From positions 3,968,001-4,032,000 of the forward strand of contig CP098528.1 in NCBI GenBank assembly GCA_030440445.1: DNA of 64,000 nt, written 5' to 3'. Within the stretch, counting starts at the first letter, position 1. Every line of letters begins with the position of its first letter. Below the pieces are notes generated by a model. That model saw only the letters and a program-made list of their open reading frames with translations, searched no databases and had not been told where the DNA came from. Position numbers and translations under genes: made by a program. Source of the DNA: Halomonas sp. KG2 (GTDB taxonomy: Bacteria > Pseudomonadota > Gammaproteobacteria > Pseudomonadales > Halomonadaceae). Below, one piece after another: positions 1 to 9,447 of this stretch.

Positions 1-1
1 T

Positions 2-1117
2 CGTCGCTTTACTGCGCAGCCCCCTGAGCATCAGCCAGGCGCAAGCCCGTTTGCCGCTAACAATGCCCGTTGGCTATTAGGTAACGCGTCTCCATCGCCC
101 TCATCACCCGCTTTTGATGCTTTTGATAGACAACCAGCGCCTTGCCCTGCCGTGCAGCGCTGGTGCGGTCAGTACGGTGTTAGTGATGATTTCGCGGCAC
201 TTGCCACCACCGCCTGGGCGGCCTGCTTTGTGCCCGGCGCAGTGATTGTACCCAGCCCGCTTACCGCTCAGCGGCTGGCGCTTCAGGCGATTGTCTTCAA
301 GCAAGAGAACTCGCCCCACGGCAGTTGGGTGATAGCGATGGGTAGTCAAGCCAACCACGCTATGGTGGCGCTGTTGGAAGACGCCGTGTTAGCTGCCTCT
401 AAGGCTCAACAAGGGCTGCTGGCTCAGCAGTTGATACAGCGCTTAACACCACTGCCTGCCGAGCCTGTGGTATGGGTTTCCCATAACACAGGCGCCGCTG
501 CCGTTTGCCACGCGCTAGCAAACCTGGCGAGCCGCGTCGCAATACGCGCTGAGCAGCCTCCCCCTGCTAGCCCAGCGACCAGTACCGCCATCATGCGGAC
601 ACTGAGCCTGCCGGGCACTCCCAGCCAGCGATTACTATTGGCACTTGCGGAGCAGCACCACAGCGCAGCATTTTTTCAGCAGGCGCGTTATGACCATCAC
701 TTGGGCTATGTAGCGGCGGTTCGCAGGGGTGACGGCGCGCCTTGTTCACTTGGCTATGTCGTGCAAGCTAGTCATGCAGGGCAAGTCAGCAAAAACGCGG
801 ACTCGGCAGGGAGGAAGCTGAGAGAGGAAAAACGGATAGCGGAAAAGCTACGGTCGATCACCGACGCCCTCTGGCAAGAGTCTGATAGCGTTCTGCAGGC
901 ACAACTGCCAGCGCTAACACCGCCTGAAACGCCACTCGCGGCGCTGGTTCTTCAGTGGCAAAGTCTCTTGGCAGGTACCCATCAGCCACTGCATCGCCTC
1001 GGAGAACAACGCATCGATTCACAGGCCCTTACCAATTTACTCTCCCAGATAAACACCTTGAGCCACTGGCAAACCCATTGGCTGGATAGCGCTGGCCATT
1101 ATTTTGTCAACGATTGA
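2..1117 (+). CDS. C-terminal part of a probable M16-family (PqqF-like) peptidase, 5' truncated
   Basis: The frame is open from base 2, so the gene starts outside the window; the GTG at 152 lies inside the open frame and is not a convincing start. About 371 residues are visible. No zinc motif (HxxEH) is present, as expected for the inactive C-terminal half of an M16 peptidase. The stretch LGYVAAVRR...[10 protein letters not shown] resembles the conserved LGYxV...xxQS strand pair of M16/PqqF proteins, followed by a helical K/E-rich segment. PqqF-type peptidases process the PqqA precursor in PQQ synthesis. The neighbour is a LuxR-type response regulator of the kind often found near PQQ and alcohol-oxidation genes, which fits but does not prove this. 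The 3' end overlaps the convergent regulator gene by 11 bp. The family call rests on one weak motif. Confidence 0.5.
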   Translation, partial: RRFTAQPPEHQPGASPFAANNARWLLGNASPSPSSPAFDAFDRQPAPCPAVQRWCGQYGVSDDFAALATTAWAACFVPGAVIVPSPLTAQRLALQAIVFKQENSPHGSWVIAMGSQANHAMVALLEDAVLAASKAQQGLLAQQLIQRLTPLPAEPVVWVSHNTGAAAVCHALANLASRVAIRAEQPPPASPATSTAIMRTLSLPGTPSQRLLLALAEQHHSAAFFQQARYDHHLGYVAAVRRGDGAPCSLGYVVQASHAGQVSKNADSAGRKLREEKRIAEKLRSITDALWQESDSVLQAQLPALTPPETPLAALVLQWQSLLAGTHQPLHRLGEQRIDSQALTNLLSQINTLSHWQTHWLDSAGHYFVND

Positions 1118-1778
1118 GAAACTGGGAAAAATCGATATCGTTGGCGGATAAAATCGCCTGTACTCGGCTGGTCACCCCCAGCTTGCGCAAGATCGCTGAC
1201 ACGTGGGCTTTCACCGTGGTTTCCGCAATATTAAGGTGGTAGGCAATCATCTTGTTAGATTCACCGCGTGTCATATGCTCCAACACTTGTAGCTGCTTGC
1301 GGGTCAGCAGGCGCAGTTGTTCCGCGGTAAAACCCTGATCCTGATGGCGACGCTTGCGGATACTGTCCGGTGCGCGCATGGCATCAGCCGGTAGAAAGAT
1401 ATTGCCTTCCAACACCTGGGCAATCGCGTGGCGCATCTGATCACGGGGCAGTGATTTGGTGATAAACCCCGCCGCTCCACAGGAGACTGCCTGGAGAATA
1501 ATCTGCTTATCCTCTTCCGCAGATACGATCACCACTGGAATCGTAGGCTGCTCATTACGCAGTTGCAAAAGCCCTGTTAACCCGTTCATGCCGGGCATAT
1601 TTAAATCTAGCAATATCAAATCAAGATCAGGATCTTGCTGGGCATGGGCGAGAGCTGCATCAAAGTCTTCTACCTCGATAACCTCAGCATCTGCGTAAGC
1701 TTCACGGATCACTCGCGCCATGGCATCGCGTACCAGGGGATGATCGTCGGCAATCAGGAGTTTATATGTCGCTGTCAT
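1107..1778 (-). CDS. NarL/FixJ (LuxR-type) response regulator
   Basis: The protein has 223 residues. An N-terminal receiver domain (about 1-125) carries the acidic pair D11/D12, the phosphoacceptor D58 (LLDLNMPG) and the conserved Lys in FITKSL. A C-terminal LuxR-type helix-turn-helix (about 155-215; [41 protein letters not shown]) binds DNA. Length and domain order are standard. No histidine kinase lies beside it in the window. The setting next to a PqqF-like gene suggests an AgmR/ErbR-type regulator of alcohol oxidation or PQQ genes, but that is inference from context. The family call is secure; the regulon is not known. Confidence 0.9.
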   Translation of the reverse strand: MTATYKLLIADDHPLVRDAMARVIREAYADAEVIEVEDFDAALAHAQQDPDLDLILLDLNMPGMNGLTGLLQLRNEQPTIPVVIVSAEEDKQIILQAVSCGAAGFITKSLPRDQMRHAIAQVLEGNIFLPADAMRAPDSIRKRRHQDQGFTAEQLRLLTRKQLQVLEHMTRGESNKMIAYHLNIAETTVKAHVSAILRKLGVTSRVQAILSANDIDFSQFLNR

Positions 1779-1903
1779 TATTATGGTTGCCTGTGGTTTA
1801 GCTAAATCCCGCTTACGGTGTCTTTTATAACACTCTACTAAGTCATCTCGATCAAGTCATCCGCCTTTAGTAAAGCAATTTCCCACCACCAAGCGGGGTG
1901 AGG

Positions 1904-2842
1904 CTACTGTTTAGCGGCGCTCTGCTTAAAGGTGCTAGCGAATTCGATCAGCGATTGCGTCAACCAAATGAGGGCTGGGTCGTTAGCATACAGCCCATGC
2001 TGAATCAGCGTCATATTAAGTGCAGGTAACTCTTTAGGTGGCGCGACGATCCGCACTGGCAGCATGGTGATAAATCGCTCGGCCATTTGGCGTGGCAACG
2101 TCATGATCGCATCAGTGAGCGCCACGACCCGCGCTGCCGCAATATAATTTAAATTCTTTGAAATCACCCGGCGGTTTAAGCCGTGCTGCACTAAACAGTT
2201 ATCGATGTTACTGGGTCTTAACCCACTGATATCAGACAGTGCCACATGGGACTCACAGGCAAACTGCTGAATATTCAGTGCATCACCTACGCGATCATTG
2301 TCAGTTGCTGCCAAACAAACCAACTCCTCATCCATCCACAGATGCTGAATGACACCACTGGGCAGCACACTTTGGCTATCCAACCCGACCACCATATCCA
2401 CTTGGCGCTGTTCCAGCCCTTCACTCAGTACGTTGGGAGTGATCAGCTCAATGGAAAAGCTGATATCCGGCGCGTAAGCCAGCAATTGGCTAACAAACGC
2501 CGGATACATCACCTCTTCAAAATAATCCGTGGTGGCCAGGGTAAAATGCCGCTCGCTGGTGGCGGGTAAGAAGTTGATCGGCGGGGCGAGGCCTTCCTGC
2601 AACATGGCCAGTGCCTGCTGCACGACTGGCAACAGCGCCAGCGCACGAGGCGTTGGCTGCAGACCATTGTTGGTACGTATTAATAATGGGTCGTCCAATG
2701 CGTCCCGCAGCCGTTTTAACGCATGACTCAGGGCGGGCTGGCTTAAATGCAGCTTTTCCGCTGCTCGTGTCACGTGACGCTCACGCATTAGCGCTTCAAA
2801 TACCAGCAGAAGATTCAAATCAAAATGACGAAGCGAACGCAT
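1904..2842 (-). CDS. LysR-family transcriptional regulator, divergent from speB
   Basis: The protein has 312 residues. The N-terminal winged helix-turn-helix starts RHFDLNLLLVFEALMRERHVTRAAEKLHLSQPALSHALKRLR and is followed by a periplasmic-binding-type effector domain (about 90-300). The DLNLL opening is typical of the NodD/LeuO-like branch of LysR proteins. It is transcribed away from the agmatinase gene at 2983, with a 140-bp shared intergenic region that contains a short inverted repeat (2865-2878). LysR regulators commonly control the divergent neighbour, so regulation of speB is a reasonable inference. The inducer is unknown. Confidence 0.9.
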   Translation of the reverse strand: MRSLRHFDLNLLLVFEALMRERHVTRAAEKLHLSQPALSHALKRLRDALDDPLLIRTNNGLQPTPRALALLPVVQQALAMLQEGLAPPINFLPATSERHFTLATTDYFEEVMYPAFVSQLLAYAPDISFSIELITPNVLSEGLEQRQVDMVVGLDSQSVLPSGVIQHLWMDEELVCLAATDNDRVGDALNIQQFACESHVALSDISGLRPSNIDNCLVQHGLNRRVISKNLNYIAAARVVALTDAIMTLPRQMAERFITMLPVRIVAPPKELPALNMTLIQHGLYANDPALIWLTQSLIEFASTFKQSAAKQ

Positions 2843-2864
2843 AGCGCCTCACTATTTATCCAAC

Positions 2865-2878
2865 GAATGGTTTCATTC
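2865..2878. promoter_or_regulatory. Inverted repeat in the LysR/speB divergent promoter region
   Basis: GAATG-GTTT-CATTC is a 5-bp inverted repeat with a 4-bp centre, followed within 20 bp by two more CATTC/CATTT half-sites. It lies between two divergent genes and is a candidate LysR binding site. The repeat is short, so the call is tentative. Confidence 0.35.
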
Positions 2879-2982
2879 TAAACATTCATTTCATTCATCG
2901 CTAAAAATTCCTTATCGTCGCGCTACTTCAAGCCCTATCCCCCGGTTTTATTGCTACTGCACACCATAGGAGTACCCGCTCG

Positions 2983-3897
2983 GTGACCCCATCTCAGATC
3001 ATGCCAAGCCTGTTTGGTGATGTTATTTCTACCTTTATGGGCGTGCCGAAGGCCAGCGATCCTAAAACGACCGATGCTGAGGTCGTGGTGAGTGGTGTGC
3101 CCTTTGATCTAGCATGCTCAGGACGATCAGGCACCCGCATGGGGCCAAACGCCATTCGTCAAAGCACTGCTAACCTGATCTGGGAAGGCAAACGCTGGCC
3201 TTGGAACTTCGCCCTGGAAGAGCGGCTGCGGGTATGCGACGCGGGCAATCTGGACTACGCCTACGGTGAGCCGGAAAGCCTAGTCGACAACCTTGAGACC
3301 CACGCATTGCGGTGGCTAAAAGCCGATAAAAAAATGCTGACACTGGGCGGTGACCACTATATCAGCCTGCCCCTGCTACGCGCTTATGCTCGGGTGCATG
3401 GCCCACTGGCACTGATTCATTTTGATGCCCACACCGACACCTACGAGCAAGGCACGCGTTTTGACCATGGCACTATTTTCCACCATGCCTTAAAAGAGGG
3501 CTTGGTAGTGCCGGAACACTCGCTGCAAATTGGCATTCGCACCAGCTATGACCGCCATAACCACCCTTATGAAGTGCTGGATGCAGACTGGGTAAATGAT
3601 CACGGCCCTGCCGCCGTACTGGAACGCATTCGTGCCCGTGTTGGCCATCATCCGGCTTATATCAGCCTGGACATTGATGGCTTAGACCCTGCCTACGCGC
3701 CAGGCACTGGGACACCGGTATGTGGCGGCATGTCTACCGACCTGATGCTAAAAGTGATCCGCGGCATGGCAGGCATGCAGTTAATAGGCATGGATGTTGT
3801 TGAAGTAAACCCTGCTTACGACCATGGCGATATCACATCACTCGCCGCAGCCACGTTGGGGCTAGAATTTTTATATACGCTGGCCGCGTATAAATAA
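2983..3897 (+). CDS. speB: Agmatinase (agmatine ureohydrolase)
   Basis: The protein has 304 residues and belongs to the ureohydrolase (arginase) family. Agmatinase hydrolyses agmatine to putrescine and urea in the cytoplasm. All dinuclear manganese ligands are visible: H125 in GGDH, D148/H150/D152 in HFDAHTDT, and D230/D232 in SLDIDGLDPAYAPGTGTP. The segment FDHGTIFHHALKEG is typical of SpeB rather than arginase. The start is a GTG at 2983 with GGAG about 10 bp upstream. A divergent LysR gene may control it. No arginine decarboxylase is in the window, so the agmatine source lies elsewhere or outside the cell. Other guanidino-acid ureohydrolases (for example guanidinobutyrase) share these motifs and cannot be excluded. 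Confidence 0.88.
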   Translation: MTPSQIMPSLFGDVISTFMGVPKASDPKTTDAEVVVSGVPFDLACSGRSGTRMGPNAIRQSTANLIWEGKRWPWNFALEERLRVCDAGNLDYAYGEPESLVDNLETHALRWLKADKKMLTLGGDHYISLPLLRAYARVHGPLALIHFDAHTDTYEQGTRFDHGTIFHHALKEGLVVPEHSLQIGIRTSYDRHNHPYEVLDADWVNDHGPAAVLERIRARVGHHPAYISLDIDGLDPAYAPGTGTPVCGGMSTDLMLKVIRGMAGMQLIGMDVVEVNPAYDHGDITSLAAATLGLEFLYTLAAYK

Positions 3898-4088
3898 CGT
3901 TTTTAACCCTGCAAATGGCAGCTGATAACGAGTAAAAAAACGCGGTAAAACGTAACCATCGTGACGGGTTATCGCTACTTTGTTGCGCCTTACGACGAAG
4001 TGTCAATGGCGCTTCCCGAGCACAAGACTACTATCAGTAATAAAAATATAACTAAAAATCATACCCGTCTTTGCTCTTGGAGTTCGCC

Positions 4089-5471
4089 ATGTATAAGTCT
4101 TTGTTGTTCAGCCGCAGGGAGCTGCTAAAAGTAGGTACGGGTCTTGGTGTTAGTAGCCTTTTTGCACTCAGCACCGTCTCTGCTGCCCCGCTCAGAACCC
4201 AGGCTCATATTGTCATTCTGGGTGGTGGCGCCGCAGGTATGGCAATGGCCAATCGTTTGGCAAAACGCCTGCAGGGCGGAACGATCACATTAGTGGAACC
4301 ACGCGAAACGCATCATTATCAGCCAGGCTGGACATTAGTGGCATCAGGCGTTTGGCAGCCCGATAAAACCATGCGCCCTAACGCTCAGTTTGTGCCACGG
4401 GGAGTAGAGTGGGTGCGTGAATACGCCGCTAGTATTGATGCTGACAACAAGCGAGTAGCTCTTGCCAATGGTGCAACGCTTGTCTACGACTACCTGGTGG
4501 TGGCCACAGGCATTCAACTCAACTATCACCTGATCGAAGGTATGTCACCCACATTGGTAGGGCAGCACGGGATTGGCAGTGTGTATGCTAGCCTCGATGG
4601 CGCAATACGAACGAACCAAGCCATTCAAACATGGCTGGATCACGGCCAGGGAAAAGGGATATTCACGGCCGCCCCAACACCAGTAAAGTGCGCTGGCGCT
4701 CCGTTGAAAATGACGTTTACTACATTAAGTCGGCTAGAAGCATCTGGGCGACGAGACGCCTTCGATGTGGAATATATGGCGCCTGGCACCAGTCTCTTTT
4801 CCCAGCCCTGGGTCAACGAATTTGTTAAACAGCGTTTTGATGAACAAGGTGTCACCCGTCGTCATCACTATCGCCTTTCTGCCATTGACCCTCAGGCTAA
4901 GCAGGCTGAATTTACCTTTATTGGCCCTGAGAGCGAATTTACCTCGCATCACCAGCTTCGCGAAGCTGAATTCAGGCGCGAAGGTCAGCCAACGGTGGTT
5001 GCGGATTACGATTTTATTCACGTAGTGCCACCAATGAGTGCCCACGACTTCATCAAACAGAGTGCACTTATTGCACAGGAGGGTCCTTTCAGAGGGGAGT
5101 GGTTGGATGTGGATATTTACACCATGCAGCACAACCGCTATCCCGAAGTGTTCGGTATTGGCGATGTGATCGGCGCACCGATTAATAAAACGGCCGCCAG
5201 CGTTAAGGCCCAAGCACCCGTCGTAGAAGCCAACCTGCTTGCTGTCATGCAAGGAAATCCTCTCCCCGCCCGCCATACTGGTTACACCTCGTGTCCAATG
5301 ATTACTGGCATTGGCAAGGCCATGCTGGTGGAGTTTGGCTATGAAGACAACTTCGCCTTTATGCCATCTTTCCCGTTTATTGATCCTACCGATGAATCTT
5401 GGGTTACATGGGTAATGAAAGATCGCATGCTACAGCCCGCCTACTACGCAGTACTAGCAGGACAAGCCTAA
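4089..5471 (+). CDS. Sulfide:quinone oxidoreductase-like FAD flavoprotein with Tat-type signal
   Basis: The preferred start is the ATG at 4089, preceded by GGAG at 4079; an upstream TTG at 4071 has no ribosome site. The 460-residue product opens with SRRELLK followed by a hydrophobic stretch and AxA, a twin-arginine export signal. The FAD-binding GGGAAG is near residue 46, with a second nucleotide motif VVATG and a GDV motif near 358. Two cysteines, C201 (PVKCAGAP) and C402 (TSCPMITG), are placed like the redox cysteines of type II SQR enzymes, which pass electrons from sulfide to quinone. Only two cysteines are present. The gene for a small membrane protein follows after 11 bp and may be a partner. 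Flavocytochrome c sulfide dehydrogenase is a less likely alternative. Confidence 0.8.
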   Translation: MYKSLLFSRRELLKVGTGLGVSSLFALSTVSAAPLRTQAHIVILGGGAAGMAMANRLAKRLQGGTITLVEPRETHHYQPGWTLVASGVWQPDKTMRPNAQFVPRGVEWVREYAASIDADNKRVALANGATLVYDYLVVATGIQLNYHLIEGMSPTLVGQHGIGSVYASLDGAIRTNQAIQTWLDHGQGKGIFTAAPTPVKCAGAPLKMTFTTLSRLEASGRRDAFDVEYMAPGTSLFSQPWVNEFVKQRFDEQGVTRRHHYRLSAIDPQAKQAEFTFIGPESEFTSHHQLREAEFRREGQPTVVADYDFIHVVPPMSAHDFIKQSALIAQEGPFRGEWLDVDIYTMQHNRYPEVFGIGDVIGAPINKTAASVKAQAPVVEANLLAVMQGNPLPARHTGYTSCPMITGIGKAMLVEFGYEDNFAFMPSFPFIDPTDESWVTWVMKDRMLQPAYYAVLAGQA

Positions 5472-5482
5472 GGAGCATCGCT

Positions 5483-5824
5483 ATGACGATTACCGGCATC
5501 GTTACTATTTTAATGTTCGCTCTAGCCCCTTATATTTGGTTCATCGTTGCGGGCATTGTTATTATTGTTGTGCTCCATCTTTCTGCCTATCTACGTGGTT
5601 ACCAAATCACCCGTCACCATAGTGTGATTGCTCTATTATTAGCCGTGTTAGTCGGGCTAACAGCTTACATTTGGGTACCCTGGTTAACTCACTCTAAGCT
5701 GGATTACGTAGCGACAGTTTTTGACTGGGTGGCTTTGACAGGCGCCGCAATCGCGGCCTTTATCGTGGCGCTAATTGTGCTTCACCCTTTAAGCTATTTA
5801 ATCCGTGATCGACGTATCCATTGA
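5483..5824 (+). CDS. Small four-helix membrane protein downstream of the SQR-like gene
   Basis: I chose the ATG at 5483, which has AAGGAG at 5470 and begins 11 bp after the flavoprotein stop; upstream in-frame starts would overlap that gene. The 113-residue product has three to four hydrophobic helices (about 5-33, 46-66, 80-105) and a basic C-terminus RDRRIH. There are no cysteines, histidine clusters or recognisable cofactor motifs. The tight spacing implies co-transcription with the SQR-like gene and suggests a membrane anchor or quinone-site partner, but this is inference. I do not recognise a characterised family. Confidence 0.75.
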   Translation: MTITGIVTILMFALAPYIWFIVAGIVIIVVLHLSAYLRGYQITRHHSVIALLLAVLVGLTAYIWVPWLTHSKLDYVATVFDWVALTGAAIAAFIVALIVLHPLSYLIRDRRIH

Positions 5825-5838
5825 GCACCCAGACGCCA

Positions 5839-5864
5839 CTAAGCCCACGCTAACGTAGGCTTAG
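5839..5864. terminator. Hairpin between convergent genes
   Basis: CTAAGCC...GGCTTAG forms a 7-bp stem extended by three inner pairs, sitting in the 80-bp gap between two convergent genes. It has no T-run on either strand, so it may be a weak or Rho-aided boundary rather than a classical terminator. Confidence 0.4.
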
Positions 5865-5904
5865 TCGAAGCCGCCAATGACACCATTCATAACGTGAGTG
5901 CAGG

Positions 5905-6411
5905 CTAATGCTCTTCACGCACCAACGTCGCATCAAAAGACACGTCAATATCCATGGTATTGCTGTGATCATAGTCGTCTGACATAGACGCCAAATAGGC
6001 AAGCGACGTTGCAACACGCCCTTTTACTCGGCCAGTGTCACCATCGATATCCAGCAGCTCTATATCAATGGGCACATCTTGTTCTGTGCCGTAATGGGGC
6101 AACATTCCACTTTCAGGAAAATAGCTCACTGAGGCATCACCCGCGCCACCATTCATCACTATAAAGCTAATGCTAAGCGTGCCCTGGGTTTCAAATCGTG
6201 GTTCTCTATGCCCTTGGACAGTGACATTCATCATGCCCGGCATCAGCTCAGAAAAATTAGCCGTAGAACCTTCCGAGTGAGTAACGACATGCCACTCCTT
6301 AGACTCTCCATCTAGCGTGCCGCTGATCTCATCGGCAACGGCGTGCCCGGCACCCCATATAAGCCCACCCAGTAGGAGTGCGCCGCTCACGTATCGTTGT
6401 GGGTTTATCAT
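5905..6411 (-). CDS. Unrecognised periplasmic or secreted protein
   Basis: The 168-residue protein begins with a signal peptide (basic start, hydrophobic segment about 10-25, AVA cleavage context), so the mature part (about 140 residues) should be outside the cytoplasm. The mature sequence is acidic, rich in Asp, Gly and Ser, and predicted mostly beta, with stretches such as ELLDIDGDTGRVKGRVATSL that resemble small beta-sandwich domains. It has no cysteine. It is the last gene of a four-gene minus-strand cluster of envelope proteins, 137 bp after the previous one, and may have its own promoter. Function unknown. Confidence 0.75.
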   Translation of the reverse strand: MINPQRYVSGALLLGGLIWGAGHAVADEISGTLDGESKEWHVVTHSEGSTANFSELMPGMMNVTVQGHREPRFETQGTLSISFIVMNGGAGDASVSYFPESGMLPHYGTEQDVPIDIELLDIDGDTGRVKGRVATSLAYLASMSDDYDHSNTMDIDVSFDATLVREEH

Positions 6412-6549
6412 TTATTTTTCTCCTGTTTAATCACTTGCCTAATTCGGCGCCACTGATTTTATTGCTGGTTATTATGCTGGCTGAAACGGGGTGAGTTCGC
6501 TTTAGTGCATAGCTAGCGCACTGCTTCTTTTATTAAAAAATTCAGCAGA

Positions 6550-7518
6550 TTACTGACCCTGCCTCGGCCAGGGCTGTTGATCACTGGTGGAGAGCATTAG
6601 CGCAGTATTGCCTGCACCGAGGATAATCAGCCGCTCCCAGAGCGCACGGGTATGGTCATCCATCAACTGGTCGTGGTGAATGACGAGGTCTAACGCGTCG
6701 TCCTGCCCCAGCCCCCTTTCTATAGAAACCTCAATAAAGGGCTCCCCCGCTGCAACACTTTCCGGCCACTCGGGGATACGCCAGCCAGCGTGACCCTGCT
6801 CATCGCGTAGGCCCAGCTTCTCTAGGCCTACCTGTAGCACCGATAGCTCCAACGGCCCCTGGTCGAACAGAGGCTCGACCGGCTCGAATTCTGGCCAATC
6901 ACGTACTACTTCGTTGAGCGACTCAACGTCACGACAAGAAATCCCGAAGCAGTCATCAGCACGCAGTTGTGACAGCTCACGTCGAGCCGCATGAGTGAGA
7001 CCTGCAACCTGCCCCATAATAGGTCGAGTAACTAACCGCCAAGCAACATCCGGCGCCTGACCAAACGCTGTAGCAGGCGCCACCTGCTTCTCGCCATATA
7101 TCTCGATAAGCTCGGCGCGCCGCGACGGCCCAAGGTTAAAACGCGAAATCTCGACTAGTTCAACTATCAGTGGCGAGCTCAACTCGGGGGTCACATTGGC
7201 CTGAGCATAGCGTAGCCGGTAGCGAGCGTGTGGAATCACAGGCTCTTCGTTGAGCACTAGCAGCAGCGCCTTGCTCAATGGACCAATACCAGTGTCGGCC
7301 AAGAAGATACTGTCATTATCGGTTAGCGCCTCACGCAGCTGCTGCTCTAGCGCCGTCGCCTGCTGGCGCTGCCATATGTCTTCTGGAATAAAAACCGTCG
7401 CGACGTCCTCCAGCGAAGCGGCTGCTTCCGGTCGTTGCTCCGCAGCCATTTCACCGCCAAAGACAACACCACAGGCACCCAACGCAGCACAAAAAGCCAA
7501 AGGACGCAGGCTCAACAT
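6550..7518 (-). CDS. Unrecognised secreted or periplasmic protein of 322 residues
   Basis: The protein starts with a signal peptide (MLSLRPLAFCAALGACGVVFGGE); the cysteine in GACG does not form a clean lipobox. The mature region is acidic and mixed alpha/beta, with two closely spaced cysteines (DDCFGISCRD, about residues 190-195) that could form a disulfide. It lies 36 bp downstream of the 215-residue secreted protein gene in the same orientation, so the two are probably co-transcribed. I do not recognise a family or catalytic motif. Confidence 0.75.
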   Translation of the reverse strand: MLSLRPLAFCAALGACGVVFGGEMAAEQRPEAAASLEDVATVFIPEDIWQRQQATALEQQLREALTDNDSIFLADTGIGPLSKALLLVLNEEPVIPHARYRLRYAQANVTPELSSPLIVELVEISRFNLGPSRRAELIEIYGEKQVAPATAFGQAPDVAWRLVTRPIMGQVAGLTHAARRELSQLRADDCFGISCRDVESLNEVVRDWPEFEPVEPLFDQGPLELSVLQVGLEKLGLRDEQGHAGWRIPEWPESVAAGEPFIEVSIERGLGQDDALDLVIHHDQLMDDHTRALWERLIILGAGNTALMLSTSDQQPWPRQGQ

Positions 7519-7554
7519 TCAACTCTCCTCACTCAATCGCCCAGAGCGGCGATG

Positions 7555-8202
7555 TTAACGCGCGCTTTGCTCACGCACAGCAGCAAGATCCCAGTCACGC
7601 ATTAGGTCGACAGCGACATCCTGGGATTCCAGGTTTTCCCCCTTCACCTGCATCATAATTCGACCATCGAGTAATAACGTTACTTCTGCACGGGAGCGCT
7701 CAGGTTCCCACTTCACCACTGCCGCTTCACGCCCCAAACGAACACGCTCCATATTAGGCTGCGCGGCGATCATTGCCGGATTATTAAACATTGCCCCCAT
7801 GCTTTGTATCAGCGGACTATCAAGCATCATGCTCGCGGTTATCTGACCATCGCCGTCATCTTGTTGATAAGTGCGCTCAAGCGACGTACCACCAGCGCCA
7901 AACATGGCAGCGGCTCCCCCTCCTGCGCTACCGGAGGACGCTTCATGTGCCGTCCAACCCTCGGGGGCATCAGGGAACGTTTGGGCAATCAGGCCTGACA
8001 TCATCTTGCGCATGTCTTCAATGGCAAATTCCAACTCGGTAATTGCCGCGCCGTACTCTTGCTCTTGATAGAGCTCAAGACCTAGCTCAATCTGTTCAAC
8101 GACCTCATCCGCTAATACGCTTTGTGCGGCTGGAAGCATTAGGACGCTAGCCAGTGCAACAGCCTTGAGACGATGTGTCGACAAGATAATACTAGATTTC
8201 AT
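7555..8202 (-). CDS. Unrecognised exported protein with an N-terminal helical repeat-like segment
   Basis: The 215-residue product has a signal peptide ending near ADE (about residue 32). Residues 36-60 (LGLELYQEQEYGAAITELEFAI) look like one tetratricopeptide-type helix pair. A Gly/Ala-rich low-complexity stretch follows (about 92-106), then a beta-rich domain containing MQVKGENLESQDVAVDLMRDWD. There are no cysteines after the signal peptide. It lies between a polytopic membrane protein gene (70 bp upstream) and another secreted protein gene (36 bp downstream), which suggests one envelope-located pathway. Function unknown. Confidence 0.75.
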   Translation of the reverse strand: MKSSIILSTHRLKAVALASVLMLPAAQSVLADEVVEQIELGLELYQEQEYGAAITELEFAIEDMRKMMSGLIAQTFPDAPEGWTAHEASSGSAGGGAAAMFGAGGTSLERTYQQDDGDGQITASMMLDSPLIQSMGAMFNNPAMIAAQPNMERVRLGREAAVVKWEPERSRAEVTLLLDGRIMMQVKGENLESQDVAVDLMRDWDLAAVREQSAR

Positions 8203-8272
8203 GCCTCTTCCCTCTTAGTAGATATTGTTGGTTATTTCGAAGCGGTTTTACGATTTATCTGATGCTACTTTC

Positions 8273-9268
8273 TTATGCCTGCCCCCTATCGAATGCGCTC
8301 GCTTCATTTGTTTGTGTTATTTGCTCAGAGGCCACTTTCTGTTTTAACTCACGGAATTTTTTTGACATGCCATCCAGTTTAGCTTCCCATTCAGGGTCTG
8401 GGGTTTGGCCTTCGATGACGTTGAAGTAGACCTGCGTCATGCAGGTGACGGCCAGCGGCTCGAATACCGCCGCTTTAACGCTCCAGGCAAACAACAGAGC
8501 AATCAATAGGCCCGTCGCTGACCAGCCTCCAGGAATCAGATACGCTACCAGCGCAGCCGGTGCCAGCATTACCAGAAAGACCAAGAACGACAGCAGATAG
8601 ATGATTAATGTTAGCCAGGCAGCATTCTTCATCATTGGCTTTAGGTTCTGCCCATAAAGTACTAACGCATCTCGCGAGCTTGCCCATGTATTGGTTGACC
8701 GCGTCCGAATGCAATACGCCAGAATCACTTCATCGATAAAGCCTATGGCAACACGTAAAAAGGCCTGCACAATGCGTAAAAACTGCTGCGCCCCTGGAAT
8801 CGGCAGAATCCGAAACACTGTCCTGACGATGCCAACCAGTGACCTGAGTACTCCCTTAATCAATTGATCCACCACAAACAGGGCACTAGCCTGGCCGAAC
8901 CGCTGCTTAACCACCTGGCTGGCATGCTGAATTTGTCCACGTCCTTCGGGTAGCGACTGCCCCGCCAGCAACTCGACCAATACCGCAATATGCCCTGCTT
9001 TAACGACATACAAGAGGTACTCACGCAGCACATACATCACCGCACCAACAATCCCAAAACCAATGGCACCACCCCAAAAAGTTGAAGCCGCGCGAAAGCC
9101 TTCGTCACCAAAGCCGCCAACGCCCCAGCCGACACCAGCGCCAATGCCCGTCATCAGTACATAGGCCAGCGCAACGCCAAAATAGACCACTAAGCGAAAG
9201 ATAATAAAAGGCAATGTTCTGAGCATCAGGCCAATGGCCTGACCAAGCCGAAAATCCCACATAAGCAT
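8273..9268 (-). CDS. Unrecognised polytopic inner-membrane protein
   Basis: The 331-residue protein has about five to six strongly hydrophobic segments (near 17-45, 62-90, 120-185 in part, 220-245, 250-275) with Gly-rich runs such as GIGAGVGWGVGG. The C-terminal 40 residues are hydrophilic and charged (WEAKLDGMSKKFRELKQKV), so probably cytoplasmic and helical. ATG codons at 9268 and 9262 are both possible starts. It is the first gene of the four-gene minus-strand cluster. I do not recognise a transporter signature. Confidence 0.75.
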   Translation of the reverse strand: MLMWDFRLGQAIGLMLRTLPFIIFRLVVYFGVALAYVLMTGIGAGVGWGVGGFGDEGFRAASTFWGGAIGFGIVGAVMYVLREYLLYVVKAGHIAVLVELLAGQSLPEGRGQIQHASQVVKQRFGQASALFVVDQLIKGVLRSLVGIVRTVFRILPIPGAQQFLRIVQAFLRVAIGFIDEVILAYCIRTRSTNTWASSRDALVLYGQNLKPMMKNAAWLTLIIYLLSFLVFLVMLAPAALVAYLIPGGWSATGLLIALLFAWSVKAAVFEPLAVTCMTQVYFNVIEGQTPDPEWEAKLDGMSKKFRELKQKVASEQITQTNEASAFDRGQA

Positions 9269-9447
9269 GTATCTCTATTAGTGAAGACGTTAAATAACGT
9301 GTCGTCATCAATAACGTTAAAACATGCACAGCAGTGGCGCCCCCTTCGTTTGAAGAGGGTTAACGTGTTGACGACATGTTATTGCGTCAACACTTTGCTA
9401 AGGTGAATGAATAAAGCAGCTCTCTAATAAGAAACATTAACCAAGCG

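Noticed and set aside
4071..4088. TTG at 4071 as start of the SQR-like gene
   Set aside because: No ribosome site; the ATG at 4089 has GGAG at the right distance and begins the Tat signal.
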